Below are positions 40,880 through 48,260 of a DNA stretch of 64,000 nt, piece by piece. The notes below the pieces were generated by a model. That model was not told the origin of the DNA. It saw only the letters and a list, made by a program, of their open reading frames with translations, and made no database searches. The stretch's first letter is position 1. Every line of letters starts with the position of its first letter. The stretch spans positions 302,153-366,152 of the forward strand of contig NZ_JASCIR010000003.1 in NCBI RefSeq assembly GCF_029968095.1. Reading direction: 5' to 3'. Both the position numbers and the translations under genes were made by a program. Source of the DNA: Streptomyces solicavernae. GTDB taxonomy: Bacteria; Actinomycetota; Actinomycetes; Streptomycetales; Streptomycetaceae.

Positions 40880-41230
40880 TCACAACGGAAGCAGTTCCGG
40901 CCACCACGGCGGCACGTTGCCGGGCGGACAGAACGGCGCGGGGTAGCCGTCCGGCGCGTGCAGCCAGGCCAGTACGCCCCATACGAGGAGCAGCGAGCCG
41001 AGGACCGCGATCGCCGGGCCGGCCACCCCGAAGCGGGCCGGCGCGAACCACCACCAGAGGGTCGCGACCGCCGTGAGCGCGAGGAAGACCAGGGCCAGCG
41101 AGAACGAGTTCGCGGCCCCGTTGATCCCGATGTCACAAGTCCGCCAGGCCCACCCCAGCAACCCGGCCCCGAGCCCTCCGGTGAGCACTCCGCCGATCGG
41201 CCCGGCCATCACACGCAAAGCTCTGCTCAT
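40880..41230 (-). CDS. Small membrane protein, possibly DUF6113
   Basis: A 116-residue protein with three hydrophobic helices (around AGPIGGVLTGGLGAGLLGWA, FSLALVFLALTAVATLWWW and AGPAIAVLGSLLLVWGVLAW) and a Pro-rich C-terminus (CPPGNVPPWWPELLPL). ATG 41230. I do not recognise a function; similar short genes are found near mqn genes in Streptomyces. The next gene upstream is the symporter, separated by a terminator. Confidence 0.7.
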   Translation of the reverse strand: MSRALRVMAGPIGGVLTGGLGAGLLGWAWRTCDIGINGAANSFSLALVFLALTAVATLWWWFAPARFGVAGPAIAVLGSLLLVWGVLAWLHAPDGYPAPFCPPGNVPPWWPELLPL

Positions 41231-41273
41231 CCATCCCCCCGTACACAGGACCGCCCCCGGCGAGTGAACAGCA

Positions 41274-41310
41274 CCGCGCCCCGGACCAAGTATCCCGGTC
41301 CGGGGCGCGG
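41274..41310 (-). terminator. Terminator of the symporter gene
   Basis: CCGCGCCCCGGACC (41274-41287) pairs perfectly with GGTCCGGGGCGCGG (41297-41310) around AAGTATCCC. It lies 14 bases beyond the symporter stop. Confidence 0.88.
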
Positions 41311-41323
41311 CAGGTGCGAAGCG

Positions 41324-42682
41324 TCACGCAGGAACAGGCGCAGCCTGCCGCTCGTCCGCGAGCGCAGCGTCCGGCTCGGCGTCCGGCTCGTCGATCGGCG
41401 ACGAAGACGCGGTGTTGTACGCCTCACGGTCCAGGATGTTCTCCCGGGCCGCGACCAGGACCGGGACGACCGACTGGCCGGCCACGTTGGTGGCGGTGCG
41501 CATCATGTCCAGGATCGGGTCGATGGCGAGCAGCAGGCCGACGCCCTCCATCGGCAGGCCGAGCGTCGACAGGGTCAGCGTCAGCATGACCGTGGCGCCC
41601 GTCAGACCGGCGGTGGCGGCGGAGCCGACGACGGAGACGAAGGCGATCAGGATGTACTCCTTGATGCCCATCTGCACATCGAAGATCTGCGCGACGAAGA
41701 TCGCGGCGATCGCCGGGTAGATCGCGGCGCAGCCGTCCATCTTGGTCGTCGCGCCGAACGGCACGGCGAACGAGGTGTAGTCCTTCGGGACGCCGAGGCG
41801 CTCGGTGACCTTCTGGGTGACCGGCATCGTGCCGACCGAGGAGCGGGAGACGAACGCCAGCTGGATCGCGGGCCAGGCGCCCTTGAAGAACTTCAGCGGG
41901 TTGACCTTGGCGACGGTCGCGAGCAGCAGCGGGTAGACGCCGAAGAGGACCAGGGCGCAGCCGATGTAGATGTCCGCGGTGAAGGTCGCGTACTTGCCGA
42001 TCAGGCCCCAGCCGTACGTGGCGATGGCGTAGCCGATGAGGCCGACGGTGCCGATCGGGGAGAGCTTGATGACCCACCACAGGGCCTTCTGCAGCAGCGT
42101 CAGGACCGACTCGCTGAGGTCCAGGATCGGCTTGGCCTTCTCGCCGATCTTCAGGATGGCGATACCGGCGACGGCGGCCATGAAGACGATCTGCAGGACG
42201 TTCAGCTCGGTGAACGGCGTGATCACGTTCTCCGGGATGATGCCGGTGAGGAAGTCCAGCCAGGTGCCCGCGCTGTCCGGCTTCGCGCCGTCCTTCGGGG
42301 TGAGGCCGGTGCCGGCCCCCGGGTTGGTGAGCAGGCCGATCGCGAGGCCGATGACCACCGCGATCAGCGACGTGATCATGAACCAGAGCAGGGTGCGCGT
42401 CGCCAGGCGCGCGGCGTTGTTGACCTTACGCAGGTTGGTGATCGACACCAGGATGGCGAAGAAGACGAGCGGCGCGACGGCCAGCTTGAGGAGCTGGACG
42501 AAGATCGAGCCGACCTTGTCGAGGGTGGTGACGAGCCAGGACACGTCCTGGCTCCGGGCCAGCCAGCCGAGCAGGACACCGAGGACCAGACCGGTGACGA
42601 TCTGGGCCCAGAACGGGACCTTGGGTATTCGGAAGCCGGACGGCTTCTCGGTGGCGGCGGGGGAATTCGCGGACACGGACAC
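41324..42682 (-). CDS. Dicarboxylate/amino acid:cation symporter, probable cystine importer (TcyP-like)
   Basis: A 452-residue DAACS (SDF) transporter with about eight helices. The re-entrant loop reads SRSSVGTMPVTQKVTERLG and the second conserved segment TTKMDGCAAIYPA; these resemble the SVGTLP and GCAG-PA wording I know from cystine transporters of this family rather than the SSSAATLP/NMDGTA of DctA or GltP. GTG 42682 follows CCGGAGT. A cysteine-rich leader peptide lies 109 bases upstream, which independently points to sulfur amino acids. The substrate is inferred. Confidence 0.85.
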   Translation of the reverse strand: MSVSANSPAATEKPSGFRIPKVPFWAQIVTGLVLGVLLGWLARSQDVSWLVTTLDKVGSIFVQLLKLAVAPLVFFAILVSITNLRKVNNAARLATRTLLWFMITSLIAVVIGLAIGLLTNPGAGTGLTPKDGAKPDSAGTWLDFLTGIIPENVITPFTELNVLQIVFMAAVAGIAILKIGEKAKPILDLSESVLTLLQKALWWVIKLSPIGTVGLIGYAIATYGWGLIGKYATFTADIYIGCALVLFGVYPLLLATVAKVNPLKFFKGAWPAIQLAFVSRSSVGTMPVTQKVTERLGVPKDYTSFAVPFGATTKMDGCAAIYPAIAAIFVAQIFDVQMGIKEYILIAFVSVVGSAATAGLTGATVMLTLTLSTLGLPMEGVGLLLAIDPILDMMRTATNVAGQSVVPVLVAARENILDREAYNTASSSPIDEPDAEPDAALADERQAAPVPA

Positions 42683-42745
42683 ACTCCGGTGAAGACGCGT
42701 GGGGCGGGGACGTAGTACGTACGGACTTGCACGTGACTTGCGTGG

Positions 42746-42778
42746 AGCGGCGGCCGCTGACTACGGCGCGGCGCCGCT
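42746..42778 (-). promoter_or_regulatory. Possible attenuator hairpin between leader peptide and symporter
   Basis: AGCGGCG (42746-42752) and CGCCGCT (42772-42778) form a 7-bp stem; the loop contains two further GC palindromes (GCGGCCGC-like). It lies 13 bases beyond the leader stop codon, where a stalled ribosome could influence folding. Confidence 0.4.
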
Positions 42779-42791
42779 GCATAGATGTCGC

Positions 42792-42917
42792 TCAGGCGCG
42801 GCAACAGGCCGCGGACATGCAGCGGCAGAGATCGACGTGCAGGCGCGCGACGAGCGGAAGGCTCGTGCCCTTGAGCGGATCGCTCAGGGCGTTGCGGGGC
42901 GCGGCTGCTGTCTTCAT
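42792..42917 (-). CDS. Cysteine-rich leader peptide upstream of the symporter
   Basis: A 41-residue frame beginning ATG 42917 (MKTAAAPRNALSDPLKG) and ending RLHVDLCRCMSAACCRA. The RLHVDL...SAxC ending is that of the actinobacterial 'putative leader peptide' family found before sulfur and cysteine genes. Four cysteines fall in the last 11 residues, two of them adjacent (TGT TGC), so ribosomes would stall when cysteinyl-tRNA is low. The promoter places the transcript start next to the ATG and no ribosome binding site is seen, as expected for a leaderless message. It would couple symporter expression to cysteine supply. Confidence 0.8.
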   Translation of the reverse strand: MKTAAAPRNALSDPLKGTSLPLVARLHVDLCRCMSAACCRA

Positions 42918-42924
42918 GTCGAAC

Positions 42925-42954
42925 ACGTTAACACTTGAACTTTGAGAACATCAA
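42925..42954 (-). promoter_or_regulatory. Promoter of the leader peptide-symporter unit, with a palindrome
   Basis: TTGATG (42949-42954) and TAACGT (42925-42930) on the minus strand are 18 bases apart; transcription would start at about 42918, at the leader ATG. A perfect palindrome CTTTGA-GAACA-TCAAAG (42940-42956, plus strand) overlaps the -35 box and may be a repressor site. This AT-rich patch stands out from its surroundings. Confidence 0.55.
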
Positions 42955-43011
42955 AGGGCTTCTTTGGGTACGGTTCCGGCCATACGCCCCCGTATCAGGC
43001 TGGAAAACGCA

Positions 43012-43054
43012 GGTGCCCCGGCCTTCGAGCCATCGCTCGACAGGCCGGGGCACC
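43012..43054 (-). terminator. Terminator downstream of the DUF4229 gene
   Basis: GGTGCCCCGGCCT (43012-43024) pairs with AGGCCGGGGCACC (43042-43054) and TCGAGC with GCTCGA inside, around a CATC loop: a 19-bp stem with one bulged C. It is one of the strongest hairpins in the window. Confidence 0.9.
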
Positions 43055-43075
43055 CGGTGCGTTGTGACGAGAGTT

Positions 43076-43112
43076 ACAGCTCCCGTACGCCGGTCACAGC
43101 TCCCGTACGCCG
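43076..43112. repeat. 20-base duplication across the DUF4229 stop codon
   Basis: ACAGCTCCCGTACGCCG occurs at 43076-43092 and again at 43096-43112, a 20-base period. The right copy holds the last codons of the gene, with the stop at 43094-43096; the left copy is downstream. Confidence 0.8.
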
Positions 43113-43390
43113 TCCTCCATGCTGCGGTTCTCCGCGAGCCGGGACTTGGCGCGGTCGACCTTGCCGACGATCTGCTCGGACATCTCCTCGCGCTGCCCGC
43201 GCAGCAGCACGAAGCTGAGCGGCGCGGAGACGACGATGGCGAGCACCAGCACCCACAGCAGGTTCGAGTCGCCGAGACCGCGCGGCAGCACGCCGAGGAA
43301 GACGAGTCCCCAGAGCACGAAGAAGCAGCCGGCGAAGATGCCAAGCCGCATCGCGGTGTACCGGACGGTGGCGCTCGGCTTCGGTGCCAC
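43094..43390 (-). CDS. DUF4229 membrane protein
   Basis: A 98-residue protein with two hydrophobic helices (LGIFAGCFFVLWGLVFLGVL and LLWVLVLAIVVSAPLSFVLL), then a charged cytoplasmic tail with REEMSEQIVGKVDRAKSRLAEN, the DUF4229 signature. GTG 43390 follows GAAGG. Function unknown; the gene is common next to mqnE in actinobacteria. Confidence 0.82.
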   Translation of the reverse strand: MAPKPSATVRYTAMRLGIFAGCFFVLWGLVFLGVLPRGLGDSNLLWVLVLAIVVSAPLSFVLLRGQREEMSEQIVGKVDRAKSRLAENRSMEDGVREL

Positions 43391-43453
43391 GGCTCGCCTT
43401 CTCTCTGCTCGTACGTCTGCGGGGTGTCCAACTAGTGAAGCACGCCCGCAAAT

Positions 43454-43553
43454 GGATCAGCTCGGCGGGCTCAGTGCAGCGGACTCGGTGCAGAGGGCTC
43501 AGCTCGGCGGGCTCAGTGCAGAGGGCTCAGCTCGGCGGGCTCAGTGCAGCGGG
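43454..43553. repeat. Seven 14-base tandem units running into an acetyltransferase stop codon
   Basis: Units alternate between GGGCTCAGCTCGGC and GGGCTCAGTGCAG(A/C), with slightly altered first copies. The right end contains the stop (43541-43543) and last codons (Leu-His) of the acetyltransferase. Confidence 0.85.
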
Positions 43554-44065
43554 AGCCACATCATGACGTCGTCCCGGTCCTCGTCCGGCGCGACCCGGAT
43601 CGCTGACGGCACCCGGCCGACCTCCTTGTAGCCGCAGGACGCATAGAACCGCTCCAGGCCCTCGCCGCCGCGGCAGGTGAGGCGGATGGCCTCGATCCCG
43701 TCGTGCGAGCGGGCGGCGTCCGCGGCGGCGGACAGCAGCGCGCGGCCCTGCCCCCGGCCCTGGTGCGCGGGGTGCAGCATCACGGTGTAGAGCCAGAGCC
43801 AGTGGCGCATCAGGCGGTGCGAGTTGAGGGCGAGGAAGGCCGTCGCGGCGACGGCACCCTGCTCGTCGTACCCCACGAGCAGTTTCGTGCGCCCCTCCGT
43901 CATCGCGGTGAGATGCTTCAGCCACTCGGGCCGTACGGACTGAGGGGTCACGGGCGGGACGAAGCCGACGGCTCCGCCCGCGTTGGTGACGTCCGCCCAC
44001 AGGTTCAGGATGCCCTGGGCGAGCTCCGGGCCGACCTTCGGTTCGCACTCGAATATGAGGGGCAT
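43541..44065 (-). CDS. GNAT-family N-acetyltransferase
   Basis: A 174-residue acetyltransferase with the acetyl-CoA motif VMLHPAHQGRGQGRALLSAAADAA and the end strand GLERFYASCGYKEVGRVPSAI. Substrate unknown. ATG 44065 is 15 bases past the mqnE stop, so it is cotranscribed with mqnE. The last codons and stop are part of a 14-base tandem array. Confidence 0.87.
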   Translation of the reverse strand: MPLIFECEPKVGPELAQGILNLWADVTNAGGAVGFVPPVTPQSVRPEWLKHLTAMTEGRTKLLVGYDEQGAVAATAFLALNSHRLMRHWLWLYTVMLHPAHQGRGQGRALLSAAADAARSHDGIEAIRLTCRGGEGLERFYASCGYKEVGRVPSAIRVAPDEDRDDVMMWLPLH

Positions 44066-44080
44066 CGCTCAGGGACCGCC

Positions 44081-45244
44081 TCAGAACCGCATCGGCTGCG
44101 GGGCCTCGCGGCGCTCCGGGTCCGGGCCGTCGTACTCGCGGATGATCTCGTACCGGGTGTTGCGCTCGACCGGGCGGAAGCCGGCGTCGCGGATCAGGTC
44201 GAGCAGGTCCTCGCGGGTGAGCTTGTTGGGCGTGCCGTAGTTGTCGGCGTCGTGGGTGATCTTGTACTCGACGACCGAGCCGTCCATGTCGTCCGCGCCG
44301 TGCTGCAGGGCGAGTTGGGCGGTCTGCACGCCGTGCATCACCCAGAAGACCTTGACGTGCGGGACGTTGTCGAAGAGCAGCCGGGAGACCGCGAAGGTCT
44401 TCAGGGCCTCGGCGCCGGTCGCCATCTGCGTGCGCGCCTGCAGCCTGTTGCGGACCTTGCCGTCCTGCATGTCGACGAAGTCGTGCTGGTAGCGCAGCGG
44501 GATGAAGACCTGGAACCCGCCGGTCTCGTCCTGCAGTTCACGCAGGCGCAGCACGTGGTCGACGCGGTGCCGGGGCTCCTCGATGTGCCCGTACAGCATC
44601 GTGCTCGGGGTCTTCAGACCCTTCTCGTGCGCGAGGCGGTGGATGCGCGACCAGTCCTCCCAGTGGGTGGCGTGGTCGACGATGTGCTGCCGGACCTCCC
44701 AGTCGAAGATCTCGGCGCCGCCGCCGGTGAGGGATTCGAGCCCGGCGTCGATCAGCTCGTCGAGGATCTCGGAGGCGGGCATGCCCGAGATGGTCTCGAA
44801 GTGGTGGATCTCGGTGGCGGTGAACGCCTTGAGTGAGACGTCCGGCAGGGCTTCCTTGAGCGCGCTCAGCGAACGCGGGTAGTAGCGCCACGGCAGGTTG
44901 GGGTGCAGGCCGTTGACGATGTGCAGCTCGGTGAGGTTCTCGCCCTCCATCTCCTGGGCGAGCTTCACCGCCTCCTCGATGCGCATCGTGTACGCGTCCT
45001 TCTCGCCCGGCTTGCGCTGGAACGAGCAGTACGCGCAGGACGCGGTGCACACGTTCGTCATGTTGAGGTGCCGGTTGACGTTGAAGTGCACCACGTCGCC
45101 GTTCCTGCGGGTGCGCACCTCGTGGGCGAGGCTGCCGAGCCAGGCCAGGTCGTCCGAGTCGTAGAGGGCGATCCCGTCCTCGCGGGTCAGCCGCTCACCG
45201 GCCAGCACCTTCTGCTCAAGGTCCCGCTTGAGTCCCGCGTCCAT
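44081..45244 (-). CDS. mqnE: Aminofutalosine synthase
   Basis: A 387-residue radical SAM enzyme that joins 3-enolpyruvylbenzoate and SAM to give aminofutalosine, the second step of the pathway. The cluster motif is CTASCAYCSF after LNMTNVC; HIVNGLHPNLPWRYY and GGGAEIFDWEVR are MqnE-like. ATG 45244 has GGGAGAGGTAAGGGC; a longer frame overlaps the Lrp gene and is rejected. Follows the Lrp gene by 41 bases. Confidence 0.95.
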   Translation of the reverse strand: MDAGLKRDLEQKVLAGERLTREDGIALYDSDDLAWLGSLAHEVRTRRNGDVVHFNVNRHLNMTNVCTASCAYCSFQRKPGEKDAYTMRIEEAVKLAQEMEGENLTELHIVNGLHPNLPWRYYPRSLSALKEALPDVSLKAFTATEIHHFETISGMPASEILDELIDAGLESLTGGGAEIFDWEVRQHIVDHATHWEDWSRIHRLAHEKGLKTPSTMLYGHIEEPRHRVDHVLRLRELQDETGGFQVFIPLRYQHDFVDMQDGKVRNRLQARTQMATGAEALKTFAVSRLLFDNVPHVKVFWVMHGVQTAQLALQHGADDMDGSVVEYKITHDADNYGTPNKLTREDLLDLIRDAGFRPVERNTRYEIIREYDGPDPERREAPQPMRF

Positions 45245-45285
45245 GCCCTTACCTCTCCCTACGACAACTGCGGCCAACCGTACTG

Positions 45286-45741
45286 CTATACCTCCTCGGG
45301 CAGTTCCCCGACCCGGTTCTCCCACTTCGTGGAGAGCACGATCGTGGTACGGGTGCGCGAGACGCCCTTCGTGCCGCTGAGCCGGCGGATGGTCTTCTCC
45401 AGACCGTCCACGTCGTCGACGCGCACCTTGAGCATGTACGAGTCGTCGCCCGCGATGAACCAGCAGTCCTCGATCTCGTGCAGGTCCTTGAGGCGCTGCG
45501 CCACGTCCTCGTGGTCGGTCGCGTCGGAGAGGGAGATGCCGACGAGGGCGGTGACGCCGAGGCCGAGCGCCGCCGAGTCGACGGTCGCGCGGTAGCCGGT
45601 GATCACACCCGCCGCCTCCAGGCGGTTGATGCGGTCGGTGACGGAGGGGCCGGAGAGGCCGACGAGCCGGCCGAGTTCGGCGTACGAGGCCCTGCCGTTC
45701 TCCCGCAGGGCCTGGATGAGCTGCCTGTCCACCGCGTCCAT
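45286..45741 (-). CDS. Lrp/AsnC-family transcriptional regulator
   Basis: A 151-residue regulator: winged helix-turn-helix (ASYAELGRLVGLSGPSVTDRINRLEAAGVI, about 18-50) and an RAM ligand domain with GDDSYMLKVRVDDVDGLE. ATG 45741 has GGAAGG upstream; an ATG six codons earlier lacks a site. It lies between mqnE and mqnM on the same strand, so it may control menaquinone genes in response to an amino acid, but nothing shows the ligand. A heptad repeat lies just upstream. Confidence 0.88.
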   Translation of the reverse strand: MDAVDRQLIQALRENGRASYAELGRLVGLSGPSVTDRINRLEAAGVITGYRATVDSAALGLGVTALVGISLSDATDHEDVAQRLKDLHEIEDCWFIAGDDSYMLKVRVDDVDGLEKTIRRLSGTKGVSRTRTTIVLSTKWENRVGELPEEV

Positions 45742-45775
45742 ATGCCTGGCGCCTTCCATTGTTCAGCGATGCCAC

Positions 45776-45830
45776 GAGTCATGAGTCACGAGTCGTGAGT
45801 CGTGAGTCGGGAGTCACGAGTCGTGAGTTT
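45776..45830. repeat. Seven-base GAGTC repeat upstream of the Lrp gene
   Basis: Seven GAGTCNN heptads in perfect phase (GAGTCAT, GAGTCAC, GAGTCGT, GAGTCGT, GAGTCGG, GAGTCAC, GAGTCGT) and a final GAGTTT, 35 bases upstream of the chosen start. Lrp proteins often bind phased arrays, so this may be an operator, or merely slippage. Confidence 0.75.
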
Positions 45831-45922
45831 GTCTAATCTAAGGCAAGCAGGGTCGCACCCCTGTGATTCTTTTACCAGATCGCCGGTGATCTTTCAGATT
45901 CCAGGAGTACGTGAGCAGCCCG

Positions 45923-46609
45923 CTACGTCCCCCGAGAGCCGCCACCCAGCTCTCCCTCCCAGCGGCGGTACAGGCCGTGCGGCACCCCCGCCGCGTCGAG
46001 CACCCGCCCGGCGACGAAGTCCACCAGATCCTGGATGTGCGTCGCCCCCGCGTAGAACGCCGGTGAGGCGGGCAGCACGGTCGCGCCCGCCTCGTCGAGC
46101 GCCACGAGGTGCTTCAGCGTCTGGCCGTTCAGCGGGGTCTCGCGCACGGCGACGACCAGCTTGCGGCCCTCCTTGAGGGTCACGCTCGCCGTCCGCTGCA
46201 GCAGGTCCTTCGACAGGCCGAGCGCGACTCCGGCCACGCAGGCCGTGGAGGCGGGCACGATCAACATCCCGCGTGTCGCGTACGAGCCGGACGAAGGGCC
46301 CGCGGCGAGGTCGCCCGCCGCCCAGTACCGCACGTCCGCCACGTCGACCGGAGCGAACGCGTCCGGCTTGCCGTCCGCCCCGCGCGCCAGCCACTCGCGG
46401 AGGTCGTCCTGCCAGTGGGCGTCGCGGAACGAGATGCCCGTCTCGTCGAGCAGCGTCAGCCGTGAGGCGCGGCTGACGACCAGGTCCACGCTCTCGCCCG
46501 CGGCGAGCAGCGCGCGCAGCACGGCCGCGGCGTACGGCGTGCCGGACGCGCCGGAGACACCGACCACCCAGGGTCGGCGCTGCGCGAAGTCTTCGGGTAC
46601 GGGCTGCAC
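45923..46609 (-). CDS. mqnM: UbiX-family flavin prenyltransferase (MqnM)
   Basis: A 228-residue enzyme that makes prenylated FMN, the cofactor of UbiD-type decarboxylases. FMN-binding GVSGASGTPYAAAVLRAL is N-terminal and VPASTACVAGVALGLSKDLLQRTA follows; a loop of 25 residues around 75-100 is longer than in E. coli UbiX. GTG 46609. Its partner UbiD (mqnL) lies 1.6 kb away, separated by a Uma2 gene and mqnP. Confidence 0.92.
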   Translation of the reverse strand: MQPVPEDFAQRRPWVVGVSGASGTPYAAAVLRALLAAGESVDLVVSRASRLTLLDETGISFRDAHWQDDLREWLARGADGKPDAFAPVDVADVRYWAAGDLAAGPSSGSYATRGMLIVPASTACVAGVALGLSKDLLQRTASVTLKEGRKLVVAVRETPLNGQTLKHLVALDEAGATVLPASPAFYAGATHIQDLVDFVAGRVLDAAGVPHGLYRRWEGELGGGSRGT

Positions 46610-46647
46610 GCCACGAGCCTATCCGGCGCCTCGGCGGCGGGGCTCGG

Positions 46648-47214
46648 TCAGGTGCTGTGCTCGGGGTCGACGGGCAGTGCGCCGGTGTCGACCGTCAGCT
46701 TGCCGAGGTCGGTCTCGACGACGGCCTTGCCGCCGTAGGGGATGGTGTCGGAGCCGCGATAGCCGTCGGGGCCGGGATTCCAGCGGGTGACCAGGTGGCC
46801 GGCCCGCGGATCGAAGATCAGGTAGTGGGCGAGGCCCCGGGCTGCGTACTGGCGGGACTTGACCTCGTAGTCGTGCCGGATGCTGCTCGGCGAGACGACC
46901 TCGATGACAAGCTCGATCAGGTCGGGCGAGTACGCGGTGACGTTCCGCGCCTCCTCCACGGCCGGGATCACTGCCAGGTCGGGGCAGAACTCGAACTCGT
47001 CGCTGAACGGGAACGCCACGTCGCTGACGCAGCTCCAGTCATCGCCCAACTGCGCCTTGAGCTGGCTCCACACCTCCAGGATCGTCCGGTTGTGGAACGG
47101 CCTGAGCGGACTCATCACGATGTTGCCCTCGACAATCTCCGTCCGGTAACCGTGGAACATGTCCTCGAACCGGCTGAGCTGAGAGTGCAGGCGATCGGTC
47201 TCCGAGATGGTCAC
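46648..47214 (-). CDS. Uma2-family nuclease-like protein
   Basis: A 188-residue PD-(D/E)XK-fold protein. YRTEIVEGNIVMSP, FCPDLAVIPAVEE, LIELVIEVVSPSS and the following EVKSRQYAARGLAHYLIFDP give the Uma2 order D...E...K. Family members are widespread in actinobacteria and cyanobacteria, often in many copies, and their role is not settled. GTG 47214 has GGGAGAGG. It interrupts the mqnP-mqnM pair, and the preceding hairpin may insulate it. Confidence 0.88.
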   Translation of the reverse strand: MTISETDRLHSQLSRFEDMFHGYRTEIVEGNIVMSPLRPFHNRTILEVWSQLKAQLGDDWSCVSDVAFPFSDEFEFCPDLAVIPAVEEARNVTAYSPDLIELVIEVVSPSSIRHDYEVKSRQYAARGLAHYLIFDPRAGHLVTRWNPGPDGYRGSDTIPYGGKAVVETDLGKLTVDTGALPVDPEHST

Positions 47215-47321
47215 GGCCTCTCCCTTCCCTGCCCTCGATGGTAGGCGCCCCACCGTATTCACGGGCCCCATCGCCAGCCCGGGTATGGCCACCCGGCCAC
47301 CCGAACGAGTGAGCGAGACCC

Positions 47322-47361
47322 CTAGGGCCTGTCCGGCGGATCTCCGCGGGACAGGCCCTAG
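47322..47361. terminator. Inverted repeat holding the mqnP stop codon
   Basis: CTAGGGCCTGTCC (47322-47334) pairs with GGACAGGCCCTAG (47349-47361); GCGGA-TC-TCCGC extends it to 18 bp with one G/G mismatch. The TAG stop of mqnP (47358-47360) is in the right arm. The wording GGCCTGTCCGGCGGAT is a dispersed Streptomyces motif I recognise from other genomes. Confidence 0.85.
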
Positions 47362-48260
47362 ACCGTCAGCCCCCGCACCACCAGGTCCAGCAGCGCGCAC
47401 ACGAACAGCGCGATCCCGATGAACCCGTTGACCTGGAAGAACGCCCGGTTCAGGCGGGACAGGTCGTGCGGGCGGACGATCCGGTGCTCGTACAGGAACG
47501 CCCCCGCGACGATCACCAGGCCGAGCCAGAAGAACGCCCCCGCGCCCGTGGACACCGCGTACCAGACGAACAGGCCCGTCGTCACCAGGTGGCACCCGCG
47601 CGCCCCCCGGATCGCCGCCGGGATACCGAAGCGCGCGGGCACCGACAGCACGCCGACCTCGCGGTCCGTCTCCACGTCCTGGCAGGCGTAGATCAGGTCG
47701 AAGCCGCCGATCCAGATCCCGACCGCGAGGCCCAGGATCACCGCGTCCCAGGACCACGAACCCGTGATCGCCAGCCACGCGCCGACCGGGCCCATCGCCT
47801 GCGCCAACCCCAGAATCGCCTGCGGGAAGTTCGTGAACCTCTTGCCGTACGGATAGACCACCATCGGGATCACCGCGACGGGGGCCAGGGCCAGGCAGAG
47901 CGGGTTGAGCAGGGCCGCGGCGCCCAGGAAGACGACCAGGGCGATCAGCGCGCCCGTCCACGCGGACTTCACCGAGACCGCGCCGGTGACCAGCTCGCGG
48001 TGGGCGGTGCGCGGGTTACGGGCGTCGATCTCGCGGTCGATGATCCGGTTCGCGGCCATCGCGAACGTCCGCAGGCCGACCATCGCGACCGTCACCAGGA
48101 GCAGCCTGCCCCAGTGGACGCTCTTGTCCAGCTGGAACATCGCGGTCAGCGCGGCGATGTACGCGAAGGGCAGCGCGAACACCGAGTGCTCGATCATGAC
48201 GAGGCGCAGAAAGGCCCTCGTACGCCCCGGCTGCGGGACGGCTGCTGCGGCGCTGCTCAC
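47358..48260 (-). CDS. mqnP: UbiA-family prenyltransferase (MqnP)
   Basis: A 300-residue membrane enzyme with about nine helices that attaches the polyprenyl chain to the naphthoate precursor of menaquinone. The two Asp-rich motifs are NRIIDREIDARNPRTAHR and DVETDREVGVLSVPARFG. GTG 48260 overlaps the mqnL stop as GTGA. The TAG stop lies in a hairpin. Confidence 0.93.
   Translation of the reverse strand: MSSAAAAVPQPGRTRAFLRLVMIEHSVFALPFAYIAALTAMFQLDKSVHWGRLLLVTVAMVGLRTFAMAANRIIDREIDARNPRTAHRELVTGAVSVKSAWTGALIALVVFLGAAALLNPLCLALAPVAVIPMVVYPYGKRFTNFPQAILGLAQAMGPVGAWLAITGSWSWDAVILGLAVGIWIGGFDLIYACQDVETDREVGVLSVPARFGIPAAIRGARGCHLVTTGLFVWYAVSTGAGAFFWLGLVIVAGAFLYEHRIVRPHDLSRLNRAFFQVNGFIGIALFVCALLDLVVRGLTV

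Noticed and set aside
42928..43431. Alternative frames over the DUF4229 gene
   Set aside because: They are shadows of the DUF4229 gene and cross its terminator hairpin.
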